Source of the DNA: Psychroflexus planctonicus | Lineage (GTDB): Bacteria > Bacteroidota > Bacteroidia > Flavobacteriales > Flavobacteriaceae | Length of the DNA stretch: 64,000 nt | Assembly (NCBI RefSeq): GCF_014640195.1 | Contig: NZ_BMGM01000010.1 | Location: 62,001 to 126,000, forward strand | Reading direction: 5' to 3' | In this document: piece by piece, positions 26,125 through 34,477 of the stretch | Layout: each line of letters starts with the position of its first letter | How positions within the stretch are numbered: position 1 is the first letter of the stretch | Program-made: the position numbers and the translations under genes | The notes under the pieces: model-generated | Seen by the model: the letters and a program-made list of their open reading frames with translations, nothing else | Database searches by the model: none | Told to the model about the DNA's origin: nothing

Positions 26125-26934
26125 TTAAAACATTCCTAAGTTAATTATTTCTTGTTTAGTTAAATGTCTGTAATGTCCTCTTGGCAAGTTTTTCTTGTCT
26201 AAATTAGCATAAACCACGCGGTCTAGTTTAATAATTTCGTAATCAAATTTTTTAAAGATTCGTTGCACAATGTGCGAACGCTGACTTCTTAATTCCAAAC
26301 CTACTATGTTTGGCGGTTTATTATCTACAAAGGCAATTTCTTCGATAATTACTTTTTTGCCTTCAACAAATGGACCTTCAGCAATAATGTCTAAATCTTC
26401 TTGTCTAAAAGGTCTATTTAACTCAATTTGATAAATCTGCTTTACTCCTTTTTTGGCATTGCTTAATTTTTGAGATAGCGTCCCATCGTTGGTAAAAAGC
26501 AGTAAACCTGTGGCAGAAGTTTCTAATTTCCCTACTGGAGCAATTCTGGCTTGAGTTGCGTTGTGCACTAAATCCATCACTGTTTTGTTCGATTTTTCGT
26601 AACTACCCGTTACGTAAAATCCTTTGGGTTTATTCAATAAAACATAAGCTTTGGGTTCTGGGTTGATGCGGCGACCGTCAAATTTTACTTCATCGTCTAA
26701 TTTTACTTTGTAACCCATTTCATTAACCACTTTGCCGTTTACAGTTACATTTCCAGCTTGTATATAAATATCGGCATCGCGACGAGAGCAAACTCCCGAA
26801 TTAGAAATGTATTTGTTTAGGCGCATTCCAGCTTCTGGATTTTTAACTTGCTGATCTACTTTAGACTGAGCAACTTCCTTTCTTGTGAAGCCTTTTTTAT
26901 TGGTTTTTTTATTGTTGTTTTTTTTATTATTCAT
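26125..26934 (-). CDS. RsuA/RluB-family pseudouridine synthase homologue (altered active site)
   Basis: A 269-residue protein from ATG 26934: a Lys/Asn-rich N-tail, an S4 RNA-binding domain (MRLNKYISNSGVCSRRDADIYI), and the RsuA-type catalytic domain. Three signature positions deviate from the family. Catalytic motif II, normally GRLD, reads PVGKLETSATG, putting Glu138 where the catalytic Asp should be. The C-terminal NRxVRR motif reads RSHIVQRIF. The rest of the fold is intact, including NKPKG and KQIYQIEL. It may be an inactive or RNA-binding paralogue rather than a working rRNA modification enzyme. The longer open frame to 27069 runs over the neighbouring gene and is rejected. Confidence 0.85.
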   Translation of the reverse strand: MNNKKNNNKKTNKKGFTRKEVAQSKVDQQVKNPEAGMRLNKYISNSGVCSRRDADIYIQAGNVTVNGKVVNEMGYKVKLDDEVKFDGRRINPEPKAYVLLNKPKGFYVTGSYEKSNKTVMDLVHNATQARIAPVGKLETSATGLLLFTNDGTLSQKLSNAKKGVKQIYQIELNRPFRQEDLDIIAEGPFVEGKKVIIEEIAFVDNKPPNIVGLELRSQRSHIVQRIFKKFDYEIIKLDRVVYANLDKKNLPRGHYRHLTKQEIINLGMF

Positions 26935-26945
26935 GTGTTTGTGAA

Positions 26946-27566
26946 TTAAAATGAATACCCAAAATACATTTGAAATTGAGCGTTGTATTGGTCTTCTAAA
27001 ATACTGCTGGCATTTTTTGAAACATTTATAAAACCGCGCGAGTAACGAAAACCTAAGAAAAAGTTCCATTCGGTTTGATAAGTAGCACCTATAGCTAATC
27101 CAGAATCAAACTTTTCTATAAGATCATAAAAATTAGAAGACTCAAAATTGGTTCCTTCTAAAATTTCTTTTTTTGCTGTAACAAGATATGATACGTAAGG
27201 TCCAGCTTCAAAAGAAATATTATTCTTTAACCTATATCTTGCCAAAATTGGCAATTCTATATAATCTAAAAGCAATCGGTTTTCTGCTCTTAAACTAGAT
27301 TGCGAATCTGTGCTTCTAGACATTTCTCCTTTTCTCGAAAAAAGCAATTCTGGCTGAACAGACCAAGTTGAATTGAGTTTATATTCCGCATGAATTCCAG
27401 CAAGAAATGTTGGTCTTGGCTCGACACTGTTAGAACTTGTTATTAAATCAGACAAAGATAAACCAAAACGAAAGCCAAAATCAATTTTATCTTCTGTAAC
27501 ATCTTCTTTTTGCGAGAAGCTACATGTGCTAATTAAAGCAAATATGTACAATATGCTTTTACGCAT
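26946..27566 (-). CDS. Outer-membrane beta-barrel protein (porin-like)
   Basis: A 206-residue protein with signal peptide MRKSILYIFALISTCSFS. It continues as an eight-strand-type barrel: FGFRFGLSLSDLI, FLAGIHAEYKLNSTWSVQPELLFSRKG, YIELPILARYRLKNNISFEAGPYVSYLV, NFFLGFRYSRGFINV, and a terminal AQFQMYFGYSF ending in an aromatic residue. This is the PorT/OprF-like outer_membrane beta-barrel family common in Bacteroidota. ATG 27566 is chosen because it begins the signal peptide. The stop lies 11 nt before the pseudouridine-synthase gene. Confidence 0.85.
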   Translation of the reverse strand: MRKSILYIFALISTCSFSQKEDVTEDKIDFGFRFGLSLSDLITSSNSVEPRPTFLAGIHAEYKLNSTWSVQPELLFSRKGEMSRSTDSQSSLRAENRLLLDYIELPILARYRLKNNISFEAGPYVSYLVTAKKEILEGTNFESSNFYDLIEKFDSGLAIGATYQTEWNFFLGFRYSRGFINVSKNASSILEDQYNAQFQMYFGYSF

Positions 27567-27651
27567 CAAAATATTTTTAAAGCGCAAAAGTACGGAATTA
27601 AGTAGAATAAGTCTTTAAGAAAACTTAAAACTAAAACACTGGTTCATAAAG

Positions 27652-28557
27652 TTATAAAAATCGCTTGATAACCAAGTCTACATCGATTAATAAAATGCAA
27701 AAAACACCCAATACAATTAAGAATTTCAACAAATTATGAAGCCAAACATACTGGTATTTTGAAGCCGATTTCCAAAGCATAATTAAGTAAAAAAGCAGGA
27801 CTACTAAGCTGAGCATGAAATAATAGTTCATGTATCCCAAATCAAATTTTGTTAAAAGTACAATTACCGGAATACTGGACATCAAAACCAATATACTTGC
27901 TGTTTGCTTGGCTAATTTACTACCAAACTTTACTGGAATAGTTTGGTAATTCTGCGCAAAATCTCCTTTAATATTTTGCATATCTTTTGTAAGTTCTCGT
28001 AAGCTAATAAGCAAAAACAAAAACAAAGCATGGACAAATATTACCAGGTCAAAATTTCGATAATAAATAAACACCGCAAAAAAAGGAACAACTGCTAAAA
28101 TGGAAGCGGTTATGTTACCGATAAAAACATTGCGCTTTAATTGATGCGAATACAACCAGATAGCAAATATGTAAGCCGAAAAGAAAAGTACTGCATTAAA
28201 CGAAATAGAGCTAGCAATAATAATGCAGGCAAAATTTAATATAAAGTAAAGCGACAACTTGGTTTGTTGGCTCACCATATTTTCCAAATAGGTTTTTTTG
28301 GGTCTATTGATTAAATCTTTGGCAGAATCGTAAAAATTATTGATGATGTATCCCGATGCAATAGCTAGCGCGCTACTTACTACAATCAAAAACAAATTAA
28401 CATCGAAAACAATTTTTTTAGCCGAAAGATAATTGGGCGCAATGATAAAAACAGAAGCCAAGTATTGAGCAACAACTATTACCAAAATATTGTAACCACG
28501 AACCACCGCAAACAAACTCAATAATTTGAGAAATATATTGGGTTTTTTAGGTGACAT
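27652..28557 (-). CDS. UbiA-family prenyltransferase (GGGP synthase-like)
   Basis: A 301-residue integral membrane protein with about eight hydrophobic helices. The prenyl-diphosphate-binding motif is NNFYDSAKDLINRPKKTY (~70-87), followed by the second Asp-rich loop LRELTKDMQNIKGDF (~185-200). The closest class is geranylgeranylglycerol-phosphate geranylgeranyltransferase-like proteins found in flavobacteria, but the aromatic or lipid acceptor is unproven. It lies 14 nt downstream of mevalonate kinase on the same strand, consistent with a shared isoprenoid supply. The first Asp motif is slightly degenerate (FYDSAKD rather than DxxDxxxD). Confidence 0.82.
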   Translation of the reverse strand: MSPKKPNIFLKLLSLFAVVRGYNILVIVVAQYLASVFIIAPNYLSAKKIVFDVNLFLIVVSSALAIASGYIINNFYDSAKDLINRPKKTYLENMVSQQTKLSLYFILNFACIIIASSISFNAVLFFSAYIFAIWLYSHQLKRNVFIGNITASILAVVPFFAVFIYYRNFDLVIFVHALFLFLLISLRELTKDMQNIKGDFAQNYQTIPVKFGSKLAKQTASILVLMSSIPVIVLLTKFDLGYMNYYFMLSLVVLLFYLIMLWKSASKYQYVWLHNLLKFLIVLGVFCILLIDVDLVIKRFL

Positions 28558-28571
28558 GAAGTAAAATGAAT

Positions 28572-29510
28572 TTAGAAAGTGTAAACTACTTCTAATTTAT
28601 GACCTTCCAAAGCTTTCTTAGCTTTTTCTAAATCTTCAGTAAAACCTAAAATATAACCTCCACCACCAGAACCACATAATTTTAAATAGTATGCGTTGGT
28701 ATCGATTCCATTTTGCCAAAGTTGGTGAAATTGTTTAGGAATCATTGGTTTAAAGTTATCTAAAACCACATGAGAAAGCTCTTTTACGTTAGTGTAAAGC
28801 GATTTAAAATCTCCAGATAAAAAATTATCTACGCACGCATTTGTGCTTGTAATAAACTTATCTTTCATCACTTTCTTGAAGCTTTCCTGCTTCATGTTTT
28901 CCATAAATATATTTACCATTGGTGCAGTTTCACCAACAATACCACTATCTAATAAAAACACGGCACCTTTGCCATTTTGAGCTTGTGAAGGAATTCCAGC
29001 AGGCTCAATATTTTCTTTAGAATTGATTAAAATAGGAAGGCTTAAATAGGAGTTTAACGGGTCTAAACCAGATGATTTTCCATGGAAAAAAGATTCCATT
29101 TCAGCAAAAATTCCTTTTAATGTGGTTAGTTTTTGCTTTTCAAGGTTTTCTAAAACGGTAATTTTATTGAAAGCATATTTATCGTAAATAGCAGCTACTA
29201 AAGCGCCGCTACTTCCAACGCCATAACCTTGCGGAATGCTACTGTCAAAATACATGCCTTGGGCTATATCTGCGTTTAAAGCATCTAAATCAAACTGCAC
29301 TAATTTGGATTGCTCTTTCTGAAGCTTTTCTAGATGAGTTGAAAAATTGGCTAATTCTTTATTAGATTGTTTTGCAACACCACTTAATTCTTCTTCGATT
29401 TTTAAAGCTCCATTGTAAAAATTGTAAGGAATAGATAGACCTTTAGAATCTTTGATAATACCATATTCGCCAAACAATAAAATTTTTGAATAAAATAATG
29501 GTCCTTTCAT
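28572..29510 (-). CDS. mvk: Mevalonate kinase (GHMP kinase family)
   Basis: Phosphorylates mevalonate in the mevalonate route to isopentenyl diphosphate. The 312 residues open with YSKILLFGEYGIIKDSKGL (substrate motif), then the GHMP ATP loop PQGYGVGSSGALVAA (~84-98), HGKSSGLDPLNSYL with the catalytic Asp, and the C-terminal LCGSGGGGYILGF. This is the divergent Bacteroidota form. In many flavobacteria diphosphomevalonate decarboxylase lies directly upstream; here the upstream gene is dusB, so that decarboxylase must be elsewhere. Co-oriented with the UbiA gene. Confidence 0.85.
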   Translation of the reverse strand: MKGPLFYSKILLFGEYGIIKDSKGLSIPYNFYNGALKIEEELSGVAKQSNKELANFSTHLEKLQKEQSKLVQFDLDALNADIAQGMYFDSSIPQGYGVGSSGALVAAIYDKYAFNKITVLENLEKQKLTTLKGIFAEMESFFHGKSSGLDPLNSYLSLPILINSKENIEPAGIPSQAQNGKGAVFLLDSGIVGETAPMVNIFMENMKQESFKKVMKDKFITSTNACVDNFLSGDFKSLYTNVKELSHVVLDNFKPMIPKQFHQLWQNGIDTNAYYLKLCGSGGGGYILGFTEDLEKAKKALEGHKLEVVYTF

Positions 29511-29533
29511 AGTTAATCATTTAGTTAGTTGCT

Positions 29534-29565
29534 GCAAATATCTGTAATAGTTGCAATTAAACAAA
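29534..29565 (-). promoter_or_regulatory. Candidate promoter of the mvk-UbiA unit
   Basis: On the minus strand TTTG (29565-29562), a 20-nt spacer, then GATATTTG (29541-29534; one mismatch to TAnnTTTG). The mvk ATG lies 23 nt downstream. Confidence 0.5.
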
Positions 29566-29651
29566 ACTTATTTCAAATCAAATGTAAAATGAATCCTTTT
29601 GAATAAAAACGAATTGGTTTTTGTTTAACATTTTGCTTAAATAATTAAACA

Positions 29652-30653
29652 CTAGAGTGCGTTTTCAAACTGATAATCACCAAAAAGCTGTTCAACTTCA
29701 TCAAAAGTAGCAAACACATCTGCTGGATCATCGCAGGTTACCATTTTAGTTCTAAAAGGTTTAAAATCAGGAATTCCTTTAAAGTAATTGGTGTAATGTC
29801 TTCGGGTTTCAAAAACACCTAGTTTTTCGCCTTTCCAATCAATAGCCATTTGCAAATGTCTTCTAGCAACTTCTATGCGTTCTTGCATGGTGGGTGGTGG
29901 CAAGTGCTCACCGGTTTCAAAAAAATGTTTTACTTCTCTAAAAAACCAAGGATAGCCTATACTTGCACGACCAATCATGGCTCCGTCTAAACCAAATTTA
30001 TCCCGCATTTCTACTGCACGTTCAGGAGTGTTTACATCTCCATTTCCAAATACCGGAATATGCATTCTAGGATTGTTTTTCACTTCGGCTATGGGATTCC
30101 AATCGGCATTGCCTTTATACATTTGTGCGCGTGTTCTACCGTGAATAGAAATGGCTTTGCAACCTACATCTTGTAAGCGTTCTGCTACTTCTACAATTTT
30201 TATAGAATCGTGATCCCACCCCAAACGGGTTTTTACCGTAATAGGTAAGTTGGTGTGTTTCACCATGGCTTCCGTTAAAGAAACCATTAAATCTATGTCT
30301 TTTAAAATGCCAGCGCCAGCACCTTTGGAAACCACTTTTTTAACTGGACAACCAAAATTAATATCAATGATATCTGGCTTAGTTTTCTCAACAATTTCAA
30401 CTGAGCGCAACATGGAATCTAAATTTGCTCCAAAAATTTGAATCCCTACTGGACGTTCTTTTTCGTAGATATCTAATTTAATTACACTTTTTGCCGCATC
30501 GCGAATTAACCCTTCCGAAGAAATAAACTCGGTGTACACCACATCTGCGCCTTGTTCTTTACACAAAGCACGAAATGGCGGATCACTTACATCTTCCATG
30601 GGAGCAAGCAGTAAAGGAAAATTTCCAACGTCTATATCACCAATCTTTGCCAC
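29652..30653 (-). CDS. dusB: tRNA-dihydrouridine synthase
   Basis: Reduces uridine to dihydrouridine in tRNA D-loops with FMN and NADPH. Signatures are LLLAPMEDVSDPPFRALCKE at the N-terminus, the catalytic-Cys motif DINFGCPVKKVVSKGAGAG, SIHGRTRAQMYKG, FGNGDV, and GAMIGRASIGYPW. The frame is open to an ATG at 30704, but a near-perfect promoter (TTTG, 20 nt, TACTTTTG) lies inside that extension. I therefore place the start at GTG 30653, which gives the 333-residue family length beginning (M)AKIGDID. Monocistronic by position. Confidence 0.92.
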   Translation of the reverse strand: MAKIGDIDVGNFPLLLAPMEDVSDPPFRALCKEQGADVVYTEFISSEGLIRDAAKSVIKLDIYEKERPVGIQIFGANLDSMLRSVEIVEKTKPDIIDINFGCPVKKVVSKGAGAGILKDIDLMVSLTEAMVKHTNLPITVKTRLGWDHDSIKIVEVAERLQDVGCKAISIHGRTRAQMYKGNADWNPIAEVKNNPRMHIPVFGNGDVNTPERAVEMRDKFGLDGAMIGRASIGYPWFFREVKHFFETGEHLPPPTMQERIEVARRHLQMAIDWKGEKLGVFETRRHYTNYFKGIPDFKPFRTKMVTCDDPADVFATFDEVEQLFGDYQFENAL

Positions 30654-30667
30654 AGTCTTTTTTTTTG

Positions 30668-30699
30668 CAAAAGTAAGCAAAAAGTGAGTGTTGCTCAAA
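30668..30699 (-). promoter_or_regulatory. dusB promoter
   Basis: On the minus strand TTTG (30699-30696), a 20-nt spacer, TACTTTTG (30675-30668). This matches the Bacteroidota -33/-7 consensus and decides the GTG start of dusB at 30653. Confidence 0.7.
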
Positions 30700-30849
30700 A
30701 TCAATTTGTTAATGTAATTTCTAAAAAAAGTAATTATGAAAAAGAAATGTACATCAGTAAAAGTAGACCTTCAAGCTACCTAATTAAAAGCTCTACAATA
30801 CAATCATTTTTTCCCATCTTAAGCTTTCCACATTTTTATTAACTTTAAC

Positions 30850-30857
30850 TACCTTTG
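30850..30857 (+). promoter_or_regulatory. Candidate prfC promoter (-7 element)
   Basis: TACCTTTG (TAnnTTTG), 5 nt before the prfC ATG. Transcription would start at or very near the A of ATG, so the message may be leaderless. -33 box unclear. Confidence 0.5.
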
Positions 30858-30862
30858 CCGCC

Positions 30863-32449
30863 ATGAAATTTAAGCAAGAAATTAACCGAAGAAGAACTTT
30901 CGGAATTGTATCTCACCCCGATGCTGGTAAAACAACCTTAACTGAAAAATTACTGCTTTTTGGCGGTGCTATTAACGAAGCTGGAGCTGTAAAGAGTAAC
31001 AAAATAAAGAAAGGAGCCACGAGTGACTTTATGGAAATTGAGCGCCAACGTGGTATTTCGGTAGCTACTTCTGTACTTGGGTTTGAATACAAAAATATTA
31101 AGATAAATATTTTAGATACGCCAGGTCACAAAGATTTTGCAGAAGATACTTTTAGAACGCTTACGGCTGTAGACAGCGTAATAGTGGTTATTGATGTAGC
31201 AAAAGGTGTAGAAGAGCAAACCGAAAAACTAGTAGAAGTTTGTAGAATGCGCAAAATTCCAATGATTGTATTCATCAATAAATTGGATCGAGAAGGAAAA
31301 GATGCATTTGAGTTACTCGATGAAATTGAGCAAAAACTTCACCTAAAAGTTACTCCTTTAAGTTTTCCTATCGGTATGGGATACGACTTTAAAGGAATTT
31401 ACAATATTTGGGAAAGCAATGTGAATTTATTTACTGGCGACCCTAAAAAAGACATTGAAGAAACCATAGAAATCAGCGACCTTGCTACTTCCCAATTGGA
31501 CGAATTAATCGGAACGGATGCAGCAGAAAATTTACGAGAAGAATTAGAGTTGGCGCAAGGCGTTTATCCCGATTTCAACAAAGAAGCTTACGTAAACGGA
31601 AATTTACAACCCGTTTTTTTTGGTTCAGCCTTAAATAATTTTGGAGTCCGTGAGCTACTTGATTGCTTTGTAGAAATAGCTCCTTCGCCCCGAACCAAAG
31701 AAAGTGATGTGCGATTGGTTAAACCAGACGAAGATCAATTTACAGGCTTTGTTTTTAAAATCCATGCCAATATGGATCCCAAGCATCGAGACAGACTGGC
31801 TTTCGTAAAAGTAGTTTCTGGGAAATTTGAACGCAACAAACCTTACCTGCACGTTCGTCACGGAAAAAACCTGAAGTTTTCCAGTCCAAACGCTTTTTTT
31901 GCTGAAAAAAAACAAGTGGTCGATGAAATGTTTCCTGGAGACATTGTCGGTTTGCACGATACAGGAAACTTCAAAATTGGCGATACCCTAACCGAAGGCG
32001 AAGAACTCAATTACCGCGGAATACCGAATTTTTCACCTGAACATTTTAGGTATATTAACAATGCCGATCCTATGAAAAGTAAGCAGTTGTACAAAGGCAT
32101 CGAGCAGCTAATGGACGAAGGTGTTGCACAGTTGTTTACCTTAGAACTCAACGGCAGAAAAATCATAGGGACGGTTGGTGCGCTGCAATATGAAGTCATT
32201 CAGTATAGACTCGAACATGAATATGGCGCCAAATGTTCCTACGAAAACATCAATGTACATAAAGCTTGTTGGATTGAACCTAAAGATGCAAAAAGCGAAG
32301 AATTTGCAGATTTTAAGCGCGTTAAAGCAAAATATTTAGCCAAAGACAAGCAAGGTCAATTGGTATTTTTGGCAGATTCGTCTTTTTCTTTACAAATGAC
32401 GCAATCTAAGTATCCAAATATTCATTTTCATTTCACTTCAGAATTTTAA
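30863..32449 (+). CDS. prfC: Peptide chain release factor 3 (GTPase)
   Basis: RF3 recycles RF1/RF2 from the ribosome after termination, using GTP. The 528 residues match the family length. GTPase motifs are in order: G1 SHPDAGKTTLTEKLL (residues ~17-31), ISVATSVLGF switch I, G3 DTPGHKDFAEDT (~87-98), and G4 INKLDREGKD. Downstream, domain II (VFKIHANMDPKHRDR) and the RF3 C-terminal domain (VGALQYEVIQYRLEHEYG) distinguish it from EF-G. The start ATG 30863 has no Shine-Dalgarno sequence, consistent with the promoter position at 30850-30857. Confidence 0.97.
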   Translation: MKFKQEINRRRTFGIVSHPDAGKTTLTEKLLLFGGAINEAGAVKSNKIKKGATSDFMEIERQRGISVATSVLGFEYKNIKINILDTPGHKDFAEDTFRTLTAVDSVIVVIDVAKGVEEQTEKLVEVCRMRKIPMIVFINKLDREGKDAFELLDEIEQKLHLKVTPLSFPIGMGYDFKGIYNIWESNVNLFTGDPKKDIEETIEISDLATSQLDELIGTDAAENLREELELAQGVYPDFNKEAYVNGNLQPVFFGSALNNFGVRELLDCFVEIAPSPRTKESDVRLVKPDEDQFTGFVFKIHANMDPKHRDRLAFVKVVSGKFERNKPYLHVRHGKNLKFSSPNAFFAEKKQVVDEMFPGDIVGLHDTGNFKIGDTLTEGEELNYRGIPNFSPEHFRYINNADPMKSKQLYKGIEQLMDEGVAQLFTLELNGRKIIGTVGALQYEVIQYRLEHEYGAKCSYENINVHKACWIEPKDAKSEEFADFKRVKAKYLAKDKQGQLVFLADSSFSLQMTQSKYPNIHFHFTSEF

Positions 32450-32512
32450 TTTGAAATAGGTTTAGAGAAGCCAAGAACCTGCTTCAACGCCAAGTTCGCA
32501 GTATCAATGAAA

Positions 32513-32545
32513 AACCCTGCAAGGGTTTGAAACCCTTGCAGGGTT
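32513..32545. repeat. Long perfect inverted repeat, possible bidirectional terminator
   Basis: AACCCTGCAAGGGTTT (32513-32528) pairs with AAACCCTTGCAGGGTT (32530-32545). It sits between convergent prfC and the cysteine synthase gene. It has the look of a dispersed intergenic palindrome; only a short T-run follows. Confidence 0.75.
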
Positions 32546-32615
32546 CATATTTATTCAGCTTAGCAAGAAGCTCCAAAGTTGAAAACTTCGCACTAATTTA
32601 ATGTCGATCAAAAAA

Positions 32616-33596
32616 CTATTCCAAGTATCCCATTTTCTTCATCCAGTCGTCGTTGTACATTTTTCCAACATACCTACTTCCGTGGTCGTGAAACAAAACC
32701 ACCACTACATCATCTTTTTTAAAATGTTCTTTTAACTGTAGAAGACCTTTAACAGCAGCACCGGCAGAATTTCCTAAAAACATGCCTTCTTCTTTGGCTA
32801 ATTTTTGTGTATAAACGGCAGCATCTTTATCGGTTACTTTGGTGAAACCATCAATAACTTCAAATCGAACATTTAAGGGTAAAATATCTTCGCCGATGCC
32901 TTCGGTAACGTAGGGATAGATTTCTTTTTCGTCAAAAACACCTGTTTCATGATATTTTTTAAAAACCGATCCATAGGTGTCAATTCCCCAAACTTTCACA
33001 TTCGGATTTTTCAATTTTAAGTAGCTTCCCACTCCAGAAATGGTTCCGCCAGTTCCAACACCTACTACAAAATGCGTTACTTTTCCATCGGTTTGTTCCC
33101 AAATTTCGGGTCCAGTAGTTTTAAAATGTGCTTTACAATTTGAAGGATTATCATATTGGTTTACATACCAAGAGTTCGGCGTTTCTTCAGCCAAACGTCT
33201 AGAAGTAGAGTAATAGGATTGTGGGTCGTCTGGAGAAACATCGGTTGGGCAAACATGCACTTCGCAACCAACCGCTTTAAGGATATCCATTTTTTCCTTA
33301 CTCTGTTTATCGCTTAAAACGCAAATTACTTTGTAACCTTTTACAATAGCTACTAATGCCAAGCCCATTCCAGTGTTTCCAGAAGTTCCTTCAATTATGG
33401 TTCCCCCTGGTTTGAGCCTTCCATCTGCTTCAGCATCTTCAATCATTTGCAAAGCCATTCGGTCTTTGGTAGAATTTCCTGGATTAAAGGTTTCGTATTT
33501 AGCCAAAACCAAAGCATCAATTTCGTTTACAATAGAATTCATTTTAACCAAAGGTGTGTTGCCTATGGTTTCAATAATGTTATTTGCGTAATTCAT
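32616..33596 (-). CDS. Cysteine synthase / cystathionine beta-synthase-like PLP enzyme
   Basis: A 326-residue fold-II PLP enzyme. Lys44 in NPGNSTKDRM is the PLP lysine. EGTSGNTGMGLALVA is the substrate loop and VGVGTGGTISGVG the phosphate cradle. Several stretches resemble the catalytic core of cystathionine beta-synthase more than CysK (MIEDAEADGRLKPGGTIIEGTSG, RRLAEETPNSWYVNQYDNPSN, VTEGIGEDILPLNV). It could therefore make cysteine from O-acetylserine or cystathionine from serine and homocysteine; sequence alone does not decide. ATG 33596 (MNYANNIIE) is preferred because TACCTTTG, a -7 element, lies in the longer frame. Confidence 0.88.
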   Translation of the reverse strand: MNYANNIIETIGNTPLVKMNSIVNEIDALVLAKYETFNPGNSTKDRMALQMIEDAEADGRLKPGGTIIEGTSGNTGMGLALVAIVKGYKVICVLSDKQSKEKMDILKAVGCEVHVCPTDVSPDDPQSYYSTSRRLAEETPNSWYVNQYDNPSNCKAHFKTTGPEIWEQTDGKVTHFVVGVGTGGTISGVGSYLKLKNPNVKVWGIDTYGSVFKKYHETGVFDEKEIYPYVTEGIGEDILPLNVRFEVIDGFTKVTDKDAAVYTQKLAKEEGMFLGNSAGAAVKGLLQLKEHFKKDDVVVVLFHDHGSRYVGKMYNDDWMKKMGYLE

Positions 33597-33619
33597 TCTT
33601 TTTTCTTGCTTTTTGGGTA

Positions 33620-33627
33620 CAAAGGTA
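33620..33627 (-). promoter_or_regulatory. Candidate promoter of the cysteine synthase gene
   Basis: TACCTTTG on the minus strand, 23 nt upstream of ATG 33596. No good -33 box. Confidence 0.45.
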
Positions 33628-33678
33628 ACAAACACCTTTGTTATGTGAGAAGAGAAGTGAAAAGAAGTAGTATAGAAA

Positions 33679-33864
33679 TTATTTTTTCTTTTTTCTAAAA
33701 CTGAGGTAGAAAAAAAGCATACTCAAAAGAAATAAAAAACCACTTCCCCACACCAATCCTTTTCCGAAATTTGTTATAATGCTATAATCAGGTACATATT
33801 TGTAAAGCTGAGAAGCGGAATAAATAAATAGGATGATAGCTACAATGAAATAGATAATTCTCAT
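33679..33864 (-). CDS. Small two-helix membrane protein
   Basis: A 61-residue peptide with two hydrophobic helices (MRIIYFIVAIILFIYSASQLY and LVWGSGFLFLLSMLFFYLSF) joined by a short loop, ending in a basic FRKKKK tail. I do not recognise a family. A terminator (33881-33917) separates it from the Bor-like lipoprotein gene, so it probably has its own promoter in the ~15 nt beyond the terminator or depends on read-through. Confidence 0.6.
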   Translation of the reverse strand: MRIIYFIVAIILFIYSASQLYKYVPDYSIITNFGKGLVWGSGFLFLLSMLFFYLSFRKKKK

Positions 33865-33880
33865 AAAATAAAATTAAAAA

Positions 33881-33917
33881 AAATACTGATTCGGATTAGA
33901 AATCTGAATCAGTATTT
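33881..33917 (-). terminator. Terminator after the Bor-like gene
   Basis: AAATACTGATTCGGATT pairs with AATCTGAATCAGTATTT, loop AGA. It lies 17 nt downstream of the lipoprotein stop codon on the minus strand, with a T-run on that strand. Confidence 0.8.
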
Positions 33918-33933
33918 ATAAAAGTATACAATG

Positions 33934-34227
33934 CTATTTGGTAACTTTTGTAGTTGTTGGGTTGTAAATTCCAAAAGTCAAACTATTGATTAATCCATCG
34001 ATAAAGGAATGTGTGATGGTTACATCATAATTTTCAGCTCCACCAGCCATTTCGGTAGGATCTGATTGACTAATGTTTGCCAAACCGTAAATTAGATAAT
34101 GGTTTTTCTTTTTTACTTCAACCCCAGTTTGTGCACCGTCTCCTACACTATAAGTATAGGTATAACAAGATGTCATCACAAAAGCAAAAGCCAATAGCAT
34201 ACAAATTTTTGTTACTTGTCTTTTCAT
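33934..34227 (-). CDS. Bor/Iss-family lipoprotein
   Basis: A 97-residue lipoprotein, the same length as phage lambda Bor. Signal sequence and lipobox are MKRQVTKICMLLAFAFVMTSC, with Cys21 as the lipidated residue. The mature part follows the Bor pattern: HYLIYGLANISQ, MAGGAENYDVTITHSFIDGL and LTFGIYNPTTTKV, matching AxxCGGAEN...FVNGLLGFITLGIYTP of Bor. In E. coli Bor/Iss are surface lipoproteins linked to serum resistance; the role in Bacteroidota is unknown. Two tiny membrane-protein genes flank it. A terminator follows directly. Confidence 0.85.
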   Translation of the reverse strand: MKRQVTKICMLLAFAFVMTSCYTYTYSVGDGAQTGVEVKKKNHYLIYGLANISQSDPTEMAGGAENYDVTITHSFIDGLINSLTFGIYNPTTTKVTK

Positions 34228-34288
34228 AAGTTTATGTTTAAATTTTTACTAAAATAATAAAAAAATCACAAAACAAGAAAATGTGCTT

Positions 34289-34477
34289 TTAATTTTTAAG
34301 TAAAATTTTAAGTGCAAACAGAAAAACAACAAATAAAACAAAGCCAAGCAGTATTTTCAAACTGCCTTTGTACTGTTTTTTGTGTAGCTTTTTATCTCCT
34401 CTGTAACTAAAAATCATAAGTATTACAAAAGCAACAACAAAGAAACCTGCAAACCACCATTGTCCTTCAGAAAACAT
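34289..34477 (-). CDS. Small membrane protein
   Basis: A 62-residue peptide with two hydrophobic helices (WWFAGFFVVAFVILMIFSY and ILLGFVLFVVFLFALKILL) separated by a basic loop (RGDKKLHKKQYKG). No family recognised, though similar short proteins are common in flavobacteria. The start ATG 34477 overlaps the plus-strand -7 element of the MazG-like gene, so the two divergent genes have interleaved promoters. TACTTTTG (34502-34495, minus) is its own likely -7 box. Confidence 0.65.
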   Translation of the reverse strand: MFSEGQWWFAGFFVVAFVILMIFSYRGDKKLHKKQYKGSLKILLGFVLFVVFLFALKILLKN

